In this document: one piece after another, positions 35,691 to 43,870 of the stretch
Layout: each line of letters opens with the position of its first letter
Position numbering within the stretch: the first letter of the stretch is position 1
Source of the DNA: Aureibacillus halotolerans
Lineage (GTDB): Bacteria > Bacillota > Bacilli > Bacillales > DSM-28697
Assembly: GCF_004363045.1 (NCBI RefSeq)
Contig: NZ_SNYJ01000004.1
Coordinates: forward strand, 220,575 to 284,574
Reading direction: 5' to 3'
DNA length: 64,000 nucleotides
Notes under the pieces: generated by a model
Databases searched by the model: none
Seen by the model: the letters and a program-made list of their open reading frames with translations, nothing else
What the model was told of the DNA's origin: nothing
Translations under genes and position numbers: made by a program

Positions 35691-36175
35691 AGTTTAGCAG
35701 AAGTTATTAAAAAACTTTGTGTTTCTCCTGAAAAAGCAAATGATCTTGTTTACACTAATTGAGAACCAGAACACTCATTTGAAATAGATCTAAAAAAAGA
35801 GGCTGTCCAGAAAGTCAGTGAAAGCTGACTGATGGATTGCCTTCCCGTCCTCCGCAACTCTCCTCACGGACGAGGCATTACGGGTCAGCTCGTACTTCCA
35901 CCAACTCGGCGTACAGGAGACTTTCACTCCCTAGTCGGTTGCGCTGCCAAGCGCACAAAAGGCGAGTTCTGCGTCTCCACGCAAACCAGCCTCCTTGTAT
36001 CCGTGGAAAACCACGTTGCAACAATCCAAAACTATGCGTACCACAAGCAAGAGCGACTTCCAAGACGACATGTATTCTCAACACATCAGCTATGCCGAAG
36101 CGCTTTGGTGAGCGCTTCGGCCACACTTAAAAGTGGCATTTTCTCGGACGAGTTAAGGTGACACTTTCCAGACGA
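35691..36175. other. Non-coding junction and GC-rich block of unknown origin
   Basis: 35691-35790 holds a short plus-strand frame (LAEVIKKLCVSPEKANDLV...) ending in stops, perhaps the tail of a lost gene. From about 35803 to 36172 the DNA is richer in GC than its surroundings and starts and ends with related strings (CTGTCCAGAAAGT and, on the other strand, GTCTGGAAAGTG), as in a degenerate mobile element. It contains a perfect hairpin at 36094-36121. No transposase or gene was recognised; open frames here look like noise. Confidence 0.45.
36094..36121. repeat. Perfect 11-bp inverted repeat
   Basis: GCCGAAGCGCT / AGCGCTTCGGC with a 6-nt loop and no T run, inside the GC-rich non-coding block. 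Confidence 0.75.
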
Positions 36176-36232
36176 TTGATAAACAGCAAAATCGTCACTT
36201 TACACTTTACAACGCAGTCATTAGGTGGTAAT

Positions 36233-36266
36233 ATCATTTCTATAATTCCATAAACATAGAAATGAT
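36233..36266. promoter_or_regulatory. ArsR-type operator, copy 1
   Basis: ATCATTTCTAT (36233-36243) and ATAGAAATGAT (36256-36266) form an 11-bp inverted repeat just before the ArsR gene. Related copies precede the next two genes. Confidence 0.7.
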
Positions 36267-36284
36267 GGTGGAAAGGAGAATTTA

Positions 36285-36566
36285 ATGGCTAATGTAGATC
36301 CCGATCTGGTGCAAGCTGTCAAAGTATACAAGGCTCTAGGTGAGCCTACACGACTAAAAATTGCCTTAATGCTAATCAAGCAAGAGAATCAATGCGTTAC
36401 CGCGATCGGTGAACAGCTTGGCCACGTAGCCGGTTCAACGTTATCACATCATCTCAAGCAGCTGACGGAATCGGGTTTAATCGATTCGCAAAAGAACGGT
36501 TCGTTTATTCACTACAGCGTTGATCAAGACGTGGCAAAGAAGTTTGCGCCATATTTACTGGTGTAA
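36285..36566 (+). CDS. ArsR family transcriptional regulator
   Basis: 93 residues. Winged helix-turn-helix ALGEPTRLKIALMLIKQENQCVTAIGEQLGHVAGSTLSHHLKQLTESGLI. No CxC metal-binding pair in the usual alpha-3 position; a single Cys in the NQCV segment suggests a redox or organic signal rather than classic metal sensing. It should repress itself and the two downstream genes through repeated ATTTCTAT sites. ATG 36285 after GGAAAGGAG. Confidence 0.88.
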   Translation: MANVDPDLVQAVKVYKALGEPTRLKIALMLIKQENQCVTAIGEQLGHVAGSTLSHHLKQLTESGLIDSQKNGSFIHYSVDQDVAKKFAPYLLV

Positions 36567-36580
36567 ATTTTTTTGAGTAT

Positions 36581-36609
36581 CATTTCTATATATTTAGAAT
36601 TATAGAATA
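36581..36609. promoter_or_regulatory. ArsR-type operator, copy 2
   Basis: CATTTCTATA ... TATAGAATA, one mismatch in the arms, 19 bp before the monooxygenase start. Confidence 0.55.
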
Positions 36610-36627
36610 CTGAGGGAGGAAACCATT

Positions 36628-37674
36628 TTGGAAAAACGCTTGCCACTGGAACTTGGAATCTCTACATTTCTTCACACCAACCCCAAAGGAAGGGGGGTTC
36701 TGCCAGGCGAACGACTGCGACAAGCGATGGAAGAAATTCAGTTGGCTGATCAGACCGGTCTTGATGTCTATGCGATTGGTGAACATCATCGCATGGACTA
36801 CACAAGCTCATCGCCGGCAATTATTTTGGCTTCGGCTGCAGCTACTACAAACCATATTCGGCTGTCCAGTGCTGTTACGGTATTGTCTTCGTCGGACCCA
36901 GTCCGTGTTTATCAGGATTTCGCCACCCTGGATAACTTAACAAATGGGCGGGCCGAGATCATGGCCGGACGCGGTTCTTTTGTCGAATCTTTTCCTCTCT
37001 TCGGATATAACTTGCAAAATTATGAGGAATTATTCCATGAGAAATTGGAGCTTTTACTCAAAATACGATCTTCAGAGAGCGTAACATGGAGCGGCAAGCA
37101 CCGTGCACCGTTGCTCGATATGGGCGTATACCCGCGTGCGCAACAATTCCCGCTTCCTGTGTGGATCGCTACTGGAGGTAGTCCGGAGTCGGCCATTCGT
37201 GCCGGTCAGCTTGGTCTTCCTGTCATTTTCTCCATTATAGGCGGCATGCCGGAGCGTTTCGCTCCCTTAGTGCATTTATATCTTAAAGCAGCTCAACAAG
37301 CAGGGCACGATCCTAATCAATTGCAAATCGCCTGTCATTCGCATGGTTTTATTGCCAACACGTTTGCAGAAGCCAAAGAAAAGTATTATCCCATTATGGC
37401 CGAACAAATGAATCAAATTGGAAGGGAACGCGGTTGGGCGACTTATACACGAAGTGTATATGAGGAAGCATTGAGCCCCCGCGGCGCTCTTTATGTTGGA
37501 GATTCAGAATATGTAGCAGAAAAGATCGTACGTGTAATCAAACAACTGGGCTTGACTCGTTTTCTTTTGTACGTTGACTTTAGTACGCTTCCGCATCGTG
37601 ATTTGTTAAGAACGATTGAACGATTTGGAACGTATGTCGCCCCTCTTGTCCGAAAGGAGCTAGCTAGGCATTAA
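36628..37674 (+). CDS. Luciferase-like flavin-dependent monooxygenase
   Basis: 348 residues of the LLM class. N-terminal LELGISTFLHTNP strand, FAIGEHH-like VYAIGEHHRMDY, VTVLSSSDPVRVYQDFATLDNLTNGRAEIMAGRGS (flavin-binding barrel) and IATGGSPESAIRAGQLGLP. It uses FMNH2 and O2 on an unknown small molecule. The genes on either side (ArsR repressor and MFS exporter) suggest an inducible detoxification or resistance cassette. TTG 36628 with GGGAGGAAAC upstream. Confidence 0.86.
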   Translation: MEKRLPLELGISTFLHTNPKGRGVLPGERLRQAMEEIQLADQTGLDVYAIGEHHRMDYTSSSPAIILASAAATTNHIRLSSAVTVLSSSDPVRVYQDFATLDNLTNGRAEIMAGRGSFVESFPLFGYNLQNYEELFHEKLELLLKIRSSESVTWSGKHRAPLLDMGVYPRAQQFPLPVWIATGGSPESAIRAGQLGLPVIFSIIGGMPERFAPLVHLYLKAAQQAGHDPNQLQIACHSHGFIANTFAEAKEKYYPIMAEQMNQIGRERGWATYTRSVYEEALSPRGALYVGDSEYVAEKIVRVIKQLGLTRFLLYVDFSTLPHRDLLRTIERFGTYVAPLVRKELARH

Positions 37675-37717
37675 AGAAAGTACACTGTTAAAAAATCCAA
37701 TCCTTCATCGTTGTTAT

Positions 37718-37742
37718 TTCTATGTTTTTAGATATATAGAAT
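37718..37742. promoter_or_regulatory. ArsR-type operator, copy 3
   Basis: ATTTCTATG...ATATAGAAT, third and weakest copy, 20 bp before the MFS gene of the cassette. Confidence 0.45.
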
Positions 37743-37761
37743 TAGAAAGGGGAACAATCAA

Positions 37762-38946
37762 ATGATTAAATCGTGGAAAGTTTATATTTTAGCGATGATA
37801 AGTTTTTTAGTGGGAACCTCGGAATTTGTAATTGCCGGGATATTGGATCTGGTTTCCAGAGATGTCGGCGTAACCATTGCTGTTGCCGGCCAACTCATTT
37901 CGGTTTTTTCCATAACTTACGCGGTTGGTACTCCGATTCTCATTGCGGTTACCTCTAAACTAAGCCGGAGAACACTTATGCTAGCTGCTTTGGCGCTCTT
38001 TTTTATAGGGAATTTAATTACGGTATTCTCGACGGGCTATCCGATGCTTGTTGGTGCGAGAGTGATCTTAGCTCTTAGTACAGGTGTCGTTACTGTGGTT
38101 GCCCTAACTGTTTCTGCTCAAATTGCCGGACCTGGAAAACAAGGCACCGCCATAGCAACTATCATGATGGGATTTAATCTATCGCTTATTTTAGGTGTTC
38201 CTCTGGGAAGAGTCATTGCCAGTACCTACGACTGGAAAATGATTTTTTATGGAATCGGCCTTCTTAGTTTTATCGCGATGCTGGTCATTTTAATGGTATT
38301 GCCAAAGTCGCAGGGAGAGGCAAATGTACCTCTTAAAGAACAACTCGCCCTGTTGAAAAGGCCGCAGCTATTATTAACCTTGTCGATTAGCTTTTTTTGG
38401 ATGGTCGGTTATACGATCGTTTACACGTTTATTACACCATTTCTGATAAACATTACGGGTATGAGCAATGGGATGGTGAGCATCGCGCTATTTTCATTCG
38501 GCATAGCAAGTTTGCTGGGCGCCCAGGCTGGAGGTTATGGTGCGGATAAATTAGGTATTCCGCGTACGTTGAATGGAAGCTTAATGATCCATGCTGGTAT
38601 TTTAATCCTTATGTTCCTCTTTGCCCATACATCTATAGCTGTCTTTCCGTTGCTGCTGTTATGGTCGTTTTTTGCTTGGTCTACGGGTCCCATTCAGCAA
38701 GTTTATATGATTAGCTTGTCACCAAGCGCATCGGGCATTCTTCTGAGCTTGAATACATCCTTCATTCAGTTGGGGATTGCTGCCGGTGCTGCCATTGGTG
38801 GTCTTGTTGTAGAAATATTTTCCTTACAATCAATCGGCGTGGCTGGCGCAATTGGTGTTGCAATCGCACTCCTTCCGGCTATATTATCGTTCTCGATGCG
38901 AAGTCAGTCTGCGAATGCCATACAACCCGACACAAGGAAACAATGA
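37762..38946 (+). CDS. MFS transporter, DHA1-type (drug or arabinose-efflux-like)
   Basis: 394 residues with 12 helices. The first helices carry GTSEFVIAGILDLVSRDVGVTIAVAGQLISVFSITYAVGTPI, characteristic of the YdhP/AraJ/YbcL efflux group, and GARVILALSTGVVTVVAL on helix 4. Likely exports the substrate or product of the adjacent monooxygenase. ATG 37762 after AAAGGGG. A strong terminator ends the cassette. Confidence 0.87.
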   Translation: MIKSWKVYILAMISFLVGTSEFVIAGILDLVSRDVGVTIAVAGQLISVFSITYAVGTPILIAVTSKLSRRTLMLAALALFFIGNLITVFSTGYPMLVGARVILALSTGVVTVVALTVSAQIAGPGKQGTAIATIMMGFNLSLILGVPLGRVIASTYDWKMIFYGIGLLSFIAMLVILMVLPKSQGEANVPLKEQLALLKRPQLLLTLSISFFWMVGYTIVYTFITPFLINITGMSNGMVSIALFSFGIASLLGAQAGGYGADKLGIPRTLNGSLMIHAGILILMFLFAHTSIAVFPLLLLWSFFAWSTGPIQQVYMISLSPSASGILLSLNTSFIQLGIAAGAAIGGLVVEIFSLQSIGVAGAIGVAIALLPAILSFSMRSQSANAIQPDTRKQ

Positions 38947-38971
38947 AACAATGAAACAATGCGTACAATTA

Positions 38972-39014
38972 CACGAACAAGCAGCGGCATACCGCTGCTT
39001 GTTCGTGGTTTTCT
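38972..39014 (+). terminator. Terminator of the ArsR cassette
   Basis: CACGAACAAGCAGCGG and CCGCTGCTTGTTCGTG, a perfect 16-bp stem with a 4-nt CATA loop, then GTTTTCT. Confidence 0.9.
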
Positions 39015-39194
39015 ATCTCCATTTCCATTTCCTTCATGCTCGCTAAAACGGCGGAGGAGATTTTTGCTTTCCGCAAGTAAAACCCTCTCATACCGTATCG
39101 TTCTGTAACCCTAAAAAGCTTGCCGCTAATTTCCAGTTCCGTTAATGACAATGAGTTGCACAGAGGAAATCACTCCAACAGTTTTACACATTAA

Positions 39195-39254
39195 AAACAT
39201 CCGAACGATTCTACGAAATTCCAAGTGAAATGCCGTAGGTCGTTCGGATGTTTT
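39195..39254. terminator. Bidirectional terminator-like hairpin
   Basis: AAAACATCCGAACGA (39195-39209) pairs with TCGTTCGGATGTTTT (39240-39254), with an inner CTACG/CGTAG stem. T runs lie on both sides. No gene now ends just here. Confidence 0.7.
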
Positions 39255-39335
39255 ACTTCAATATCTTAGTTCAAGAAAAAACCTAAAACCGACTAGACTG
39301 ACCTAGCGATATGAGACACAAATAAAACACCCTTA

Positions 39336-40175
39336 TTAGGCTACCATGCTACCATATTCTTTTGGTGCGTGGTAGCCTAATTTTTCTTGGATACGCTCTT
39401 CATTATAGTATTTCAGGTAATGGTCGATCCGTTCTATCACTTCTTTCTCTGATATGGAATTGAATTTCGTATACATAAACTCCTCTGATTTCAAGCTCGA
39501 GTGGAACGATTCAATCACGGCGTTATCCCAACAGTTCCCTCGCCTTGACATACTGCTGATAAGTTCCAATTCTTCTGCTATTTCTTGTTGGTACGCATAA
39601 GACGTGTACACACTTCCTTGATCGGAATGCAGGATGACACCTTTTGGATCATTTCGGCTCGCCACTGCTTTCCTTAACGTATCCAATACGAGAGATGTCT
39701 GTTGATGATCCTCCAAACTGTAAGCGACGATTTCATTATTGTATAAGTCCATGATTGTAGAGAGATACAGTGTTCTTGGTCCATATTGAATATACGTGAT
39801 ATCCGTGACCCATTTTGTATTAGGTTTTATCGCCATGAAGTCCCGGTTCAGAAGGTTCGGGGCAACGATGATAGACTCTCCTTGTGACGTCCACTTCCTT
39901 TTACGTTTCACCTTACACTGGAGATGGAACTTCTGCATGATACGCTGCACGGTATTTCGATTTCGTATCATGCCATACTGGCGTTGCAGTAACTTTCGTA
40001 TTTTCCGATGCCCATACCGGAAGGACGTTTCGGTACACAAAGAAATCACAGCTTCCTCTACGGTTGATAGAGGGGGAATACCTTCTGAAGCCCAGCGATA
40101 ATACGTTGATTTTGGCACCTTCAAAACCGTTAAGATGTTCGTGACAGTATGTTTTTGGCGCAATCTCTCCACCAA
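39336..40175 (-). CDS. IS3-family transposase OrfB (DDE domain)
   Basis: 279 residues. An HTH_21-type region (VTNILTVLKVPKSTYYRW) leads to the rve integrase core with the DDE triad D125 (VTDITYI), D185 (HSDQGS) and E222 (VIESFHSSLKSE), and the family NCWDNAVIESF and YNEERIQEKLGY motifs. The frame is open upstream of the listed start (EKEVVLYLVERL). It is likely made as an OrfAB fusion by a -1 shift at the A-rich end of orfA. Confidence 0.92.
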   Translation of the reverse strand: MVERLRQKHTVTNILTVLKVPKSTYYRWASEGIPPLSTVEEAVISLCTETSFRYGHRKIRKLLQRQYGMIRNRNTVQRIMQKFHLQCKVKRKRKWTSQGESIIVAPNLLNRDFMAIKPNTKWVTDITYIQYGPRTLYLSTIMDLYNNEIVAYSLEDHQQTSLVLDTLRKAVASRNDPKGVILHSDQGSVYTSYAYQQEIAEELELISSMSRRGNCWDNAVIESFHSSLKSEEFMYTKFNSISEKEVIERIDHYLKYYNEERIQEKLGYHAPKEYGSMVA

Positions 40176-40183
40176 ATAAAGGA

Positions 40184-40543
40184 CTACTTCTTTTTCAACT
40201 CCTTTTCGATCTCCAAGTATTTTTTTAAGATGTCATTCTCCACTTTTAAGTGCTCAAGCTGCCGATTGGTTTCCTCTTCCTTTGAAGCATACTCCGGCCC
40301 ATGACCATAGCTATATTGCTTTCCTATCGGCTGATCAAATCGATGAAGCTGATTCTCACGATACCATTTCATCCACGTCTTAATCTGGGACTCATTCTTG
40401 ACCCCATACTTCTCCATGAGTTGTCGATTGGTGTACTGTCCGCTTAGTTTATCTTTAACCACTGCCCATTTCGTTTCTGCCGAATATCTGTTTTTCCCCA
40501 TAAAAAATACCCTCCAAATTAACACTTTGTTTAAGTGTATCAC
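40184..40543 (-). CDS. IS3-family OrfA
   Basis: 119 residues. Helix-turn-helix (YSAETKWAVVKDKLSGQYTNRQLMEKYGVKNESQIKTW) followed by a leucine-zipper coiled coil (EEETNRQLEHLKVENDILKKYLEIEKELKKK). ATG start MGKNRYS lies at about 40501 after GGAGGGTATTTTTT; the longer frame is less likely. The final AAAAAG stretch is the probable frameshift site towards OrfB. Confidence 0.9.
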   Translation of the reverse strand: MIHLNKVLIWRVFFMGKNRYSAETKWAVVKDKLSGQYTNRQLMEKYGVKNESQIKTWMKWYRENQLHRFDQPIGKQYSYGHGPEYASKEEETNRQLEHLKVENDILKKYLEIEKELKKK

Positions 40544-40606
40544 TTGAAGGGTGTTTTTTTCTGTCCCATTTATTTAGGTTAGTCTAGACCTTACTCGTTT
40601 TCTACA

Positions 40607-41950
40607 TCATTGATTGTTCGACCAATTCTCCGCACGCTGTTGCAAATCGGTTAAAAAAGCTTCCTTATTAGGGGCATTGCCGTTGTATGCATTGCTTAGG
40701 AATGTGTTAATCGCTGGCACAATATCGCTTGCAAAGAAAGGATTCGCTTCATCCAACAACAACGTTTTTGAGATTTCGGCAATTTCCATGGCTTTTTGTG
40801 TATAGGTATCATTTTCTAACACAAAATCAGCTTCGGAAAGCGTTGGTGTAAGCATAAAATTCTCATACCCATATTCCTGCGCTTCTTTCCCAGCAAGAAA
40901 CTTCAACACTTCCCATGACGCCTCTACATTTTGTGCATCTTTCGCCATAATGTAAGGGTCTACCGCCACCCAACCTTCACCGTTCGGGCCTAGATTCATG
41001 ACGGGAATGAACCGGTCAATCATCGTCGTCTCTCCCGTTTCACGATAATGACTCGTTGCCGTAGCGCCAGTACCATCCAATACGATCGCTACATTGTTAT
41101 TTTCCGTACCAAAATTCTCGTTTCCCCCACCATTAATAAAAGCTGGTGGCATATACGGCACTGCTTCTTCCATCCATGAGAGAATGTCTACAATTTGCGG
41201 AGAGTTTAAGTTCCAATTGATTTCCCCAAGATTGTCTAGTGTGCCTTCAGCACCTTGTGCTCCAAAGTAATGGGCAAGTGCAACAAACGTAGAGCCATTC
41301 AACGCGTTTCCGCTGTACCATAGACCGTAATTTTCTTCGCCCGTCACTGGATTTGTCCCCGTCATTTGACTCGCCTTTTCTAGTATTTCCTCAGGGGTAG
41401 GATTTTCAGATAAATACTCCACGTCCCACTGATCAAACAACGTTTTATCATAAACTGTCATGCGCCTTCCGAGCACAGCAGGAATACCAAACTGTGTTTG
41501 TTGATCAAACGATTTCGTACTATAGGATTCATTCCAAGCACCATCTAAATAAGCTGCTGGATCGAACGTTTCATCCCCTTCAATAAGGTCATTCAGTCCT
41601 CTAATCAATCCATCTTGATAGTACACAGACGCGAACGCTCCACCTGTATAAATTACATCAACGTCACCCGATTGGAGCATTGAATTGATCTTTGCTCGTG
41701 CATTTTCCCAAGGAACTGTCGTGAGCTCCAACCTTATATCTGGATGATTCGGATAAAACGATTCTTCGAGAAACGTGTTCAAGCCTATCGTTTCTGCCCC
41801 AGTAATCGGATCAATGCCATCTTCTAATGCGCGACCAGCGAGAGCGACCCGAACTACTTCAGCGTCTGGGTTTGACGTTTGGTTAGAGCTACACCCCGTT
41901 ACGAACATAACAAATACCACACTTAGTAATAATAAAACTCTCATCATCAT
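40607..41950 (-). CDS. ABC sugar importer solute-binding lipoprotein
   Basis: 447 residues. Signal peptide with lipobox FVTGC (Cys at about 20), then an SBP family 1 fold (DPITGAETIGLNTFLEESFYPNHPDIRLELTTVPWENARAKINSMLQSGDVDVIYTGG). Downstream end of the third sugar operon. The IS element sits 20 bp past its stop. ATG 41950; M2 and M3 are also possible starts; AGGGGG is upstream. Confidence 0.87.
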   Translation of the reverse strand: MMMRVLLLLSVVFVMFVTGCSSNQTSNPDAEVVRVALAGRALEDGIDPITGAETIGLNTFLEESFYPNHPDIRLELTTVPWENARAKINSMLQSGDVDVIYTGGAFASVYYQDGLIRGLNDLIEGDETFDPAAYLDGAWNESYSTKSFDQQTQFGIPAVLGRRMTVYDKTLFDQWDVEYLSENPTPEEILEKASQMTGTNPVTGEENYGLWYSGNALNGSTFVALAHYFGAQGAEGTLDNLGEINWNLNSPQIVDILSWMEEAVPYMPPAFINGGGNENFGTENNNVAIVLDGTGATATSHYRETGETTMIDRFIPVMNLGPNGEGWVAVDPYIMAKDAQNVEASWEVLKFLAGKEAQEYGYENFMLTPTLSEADFVLENDTYTQKAMEIAEISKTLLLDEANPFFASDIVPAINTFLSNAYNGNAPNKEAFLTDLQQRAENWSNNQ

Positions 41951-41959
41951 TCGAACCCC

Positions 41960-42853
41960 CTATGCTTTTATTCCTGTCTGGGCAATGCTTTCGACAATAT
42001 ACTTTTGGAGCAAAAAGTAGACGACTAGAACGGGTAGTAAGGACACTGTTGTCGCTGCCATAATGATGGATGGCAGGTCACTATTCCCCTGGTTATACGT
42101 GAACATGGCCATTCCTAGCTGAACAGTGTATTTATCAGGAGTTTGCAATACAAGCAGTGGCCATAACAGGTCGTTCCACACGGCAAGAAACTGCAAAATA
42201 GCCATTGTTGAAATAATCGGTACACATAGCGGTAAAAAAATGCTGAAAAACACACGGAATTCTCCTGCCCCATCAATCACTCCTGCTTCTCTTAATGTGC
42301 CAGGCAGCTGATCAACAAAGGCTTTTGTTAAAAAGGTTCCAAATGCAAAATTGAGTGCCGGAAGATAAAAGGCGAGGTAATTGTCTAACAGGTTCAAGTT
42401 CGAGAATAATAGATATTGTGGAATCATAGTAACCTCAAAGGGGATCATCATGGTGCTTAACGCGGCTACCAATACAAATGTTCCGCCTTTAAAGCGCAGC
42501 TTTGAAATGGCATATCCCGAAAAAGTAGCGGAGAGTAAACTAACGAAAATAACGCCTGCCGAAACAAGAACTGAATTCATCATGTATTTCAGCAGTGGCA
42601 CATTTGTAAATGCCGCTTCGTAAGGCTTGAGTGAGAACTCCTCTGGCCAAAATCGCGGAGGAAACGGAATATTCAGTCTTGCAGACCAGTCAAAGCTCGT
42701 CATCAGCATCCATACAAAAGGGACAATCATCGTAAGGGATCCTATTAGGAGGATCGTGATCAAGATGACATTTGCTCGAATCACCTTTTGGCTTCGCTTT
42801 GCTTTTATGTGTTTATATGCCTGTGTCTCTAGCGGTTGACTCCTGGCGTTCAT
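41960..42853 (-). CDS. ABC sugar importer permease, MalG type
   Basis: 297 residues, six helices after a basic cytoplasmic N-terminus; EAA loop REAGVIDGAGEFRVFFSIFLPLCVP in the second half; tail KYIVESIAQTGIKA. ATG 42853 follows AAGGTGGTGAG; the longer TTG frame to 42871 would translate the ribosome binding site. Confidence 0.9.
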   Translation of the reverse strand: MNARSQPLETQAYKHIKAKRSQKVIRANVILITILLIGSLTMIVPFVWMLMTSFDWSARLNIPFPPRFWPEEFSLKPYEAAFTNVPLLKYMMNSVLVSAGVIFVSLLSATFSGYAISKLRFKGGTFVLVAALSTMMIPFEVTMIPQYLLFSNLNLLDNYLAFYLPALNFAFGTFLTKAFVDQLPGTLREAGVIDGAGEFRVFFSIFLPLCVPIISTMAILQFLAVWNDLLWPLLVLQTPDKYTVQLGMAMFTYNQGNSDLPSIIMAATTVSLLPVLVVYFLLQKYIVESIAQTGIKA

Positions 42854-42874
42854 GAACTCACCACCTTTCAATCA

Positions 42875-43750
42875 TTATTTTGTTTGATCTTTATTCAATT
42901 TCATTAGGATTAAAGTCAAGACGAGAATAATCAAAAATAAAAGATATGTTGCTGCCGTCCCGACACCCATTTGCGAAGACATGAAAGCATTTCTATAGAT
43001 GTAGAGGACCGATGTCATTAAGGAGCCCCCGGGGTTCCCTGCTGATCCCCCAATAAGCCAAATATCTGTAAAACGTTTCATCCCATTGATCGTCCCAATA
43101 ATGACCATAAACATGAGGACCGGCCGCACATAAGGAATCGTGACATACCACCATTTCTTAAAGAAATTTCCTCCATCAACTTCAGCAGCTTCATACAGTT
43201 CTTTAGGAACACTAGTTAGTGCTGCCAGAAAGATAATCGTGTTATACCCGAGCATCCCCCACAAGGTCATCAAAACAATACTGAATCTTGCGACATTCGG
43301 ATCGGTAAACCAGCCGATCGGTTCAATGCCCACCAATGAAGCCACGTAATTTAACAGCCCTTGCTGATCTGGGTAAAACAACAACGAAAACAAGATACTC
43401 GTCGCGACGAGCGATACGACGTTCGGCAGAAAATAGACGGCCTTGAAAAAATTACGCCACCGAGGAAAATTGACGTTGTAAATCAACGTTGCCAAGATAA
43501 AAGAGAGACTTACGCCAAGAATGACAGAGAGCATACCCATGTAAAGTGTGTTCCACAGTGATTTCCAAAACATCGTGTCATTGACAACATACGAATAATT
43601 TTTAAGCCCTACCCATTCTCCATTTTGTAAAAAACTCATGAAAAGAGAATACACCATAGGGTAAACGGCGAATCCCAAAATCCCTATCAGTAATGGTAGA
43701 GAAAAAATCCATCCTACCCAATCCGTTCGCTTGAGACGGAATGCACGCAT
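42875..43750 (-). CDS. ABC sugar importer permease, MalF type
   Basis: 291 residues, six helices; SLPLLIGILGFAVYPMVYSLFMSF start and EAA loop EAAEVDGGNFFKKWWYVTIPYVRP. ATG 43750 chosen because AGGAGGTG lies 8 nt upstream. Directly followed by its MalG-type partner. Confidence 0.9.
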   Translation of the reverse strand: MRAFRLKRTDWVGWIFSLPLLIGILGFAVYPMVYSLFMSFLQNGEWVGLKNYSYVVNDTMFWKSLWNTLYMGMLSVILGVSLSFILATLIYNVNFPRWRNFFKAVYFLPNVVSLVATSILFSLLFYPDQQGLLNYVASLVGIEPIGWFTDPNVARFSIVLMTLWGMLGYNTIIFLAALTSVPKELYEAAEVDGGNFFKKWWYVTIPYVRPVLMFMVIIGTINGMKRFTDIWLIGGSAGNPGGSLMTSVLYIYRNAFMSSQMGVGTAATYLLFLIILVLTLILMKLNKDQTK

Positions 43751-43870
43751 ACTCCTCACCTCCTGAACGTTTTTACTCGTTCCTCACCTGTTCGTCTATG
43801 GTTGTCGTTCGGTTGTATACTTCCCTGTGGTCGTTGCCTACAATAATGACTGATTCCTTAAAACCTCCTG

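Larger units (their letters stand above)
39294..40586 (-). mobile_element. IS3-family insertion sequence (IS150-like), complete
   Basis: 1293 bp with imperfect inverted ends: TAGACTGACCTAGCGATATG on the left and, on the other strand, TAGACTAACCTAAATAAATG on the right, both continuing to a shared AAAACACCCTT. It is flanked by GAC on both sides (39291-39293 and 40587-40589), a 3-bp target duplication as made by IS3-family elements. It holds two overlapping-frame genes orfA and orfB. Both are open and the ends match well, so it may still be active. Confidence 0.88.

Noticed and set aside
35832..36161. Overlapping frames on both strands of about 80-109 codons
   Set aside because: Composition-driven open frames in a GC-rich non-coding block; Arg/Ser-rich without motifs or ribosome binding sites.
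38937..38960. Short tandem repeat of GAAACAAT as a CRISPR or VNTR
   Set aside because: Only three 8-bp units with no spacers at the end of the MFS gene; no CRISPR structure anywhere in the window.
38969..39151. 60-codon minus-strand frame
   Set aside because: Its 3' end runs through a strong terminator hairpin and the TTG start has no ribosome binding site; perhaps a remnant but not supportable.
43760..43870. Coding-like stretch (GFKESVIIVGND...) between the permease and oxidoreductase genes
   Set aside because: No start codon after the AGGAGG-like sequence and only about 30 codons; could be a trace of a lost gene, too weak to call.
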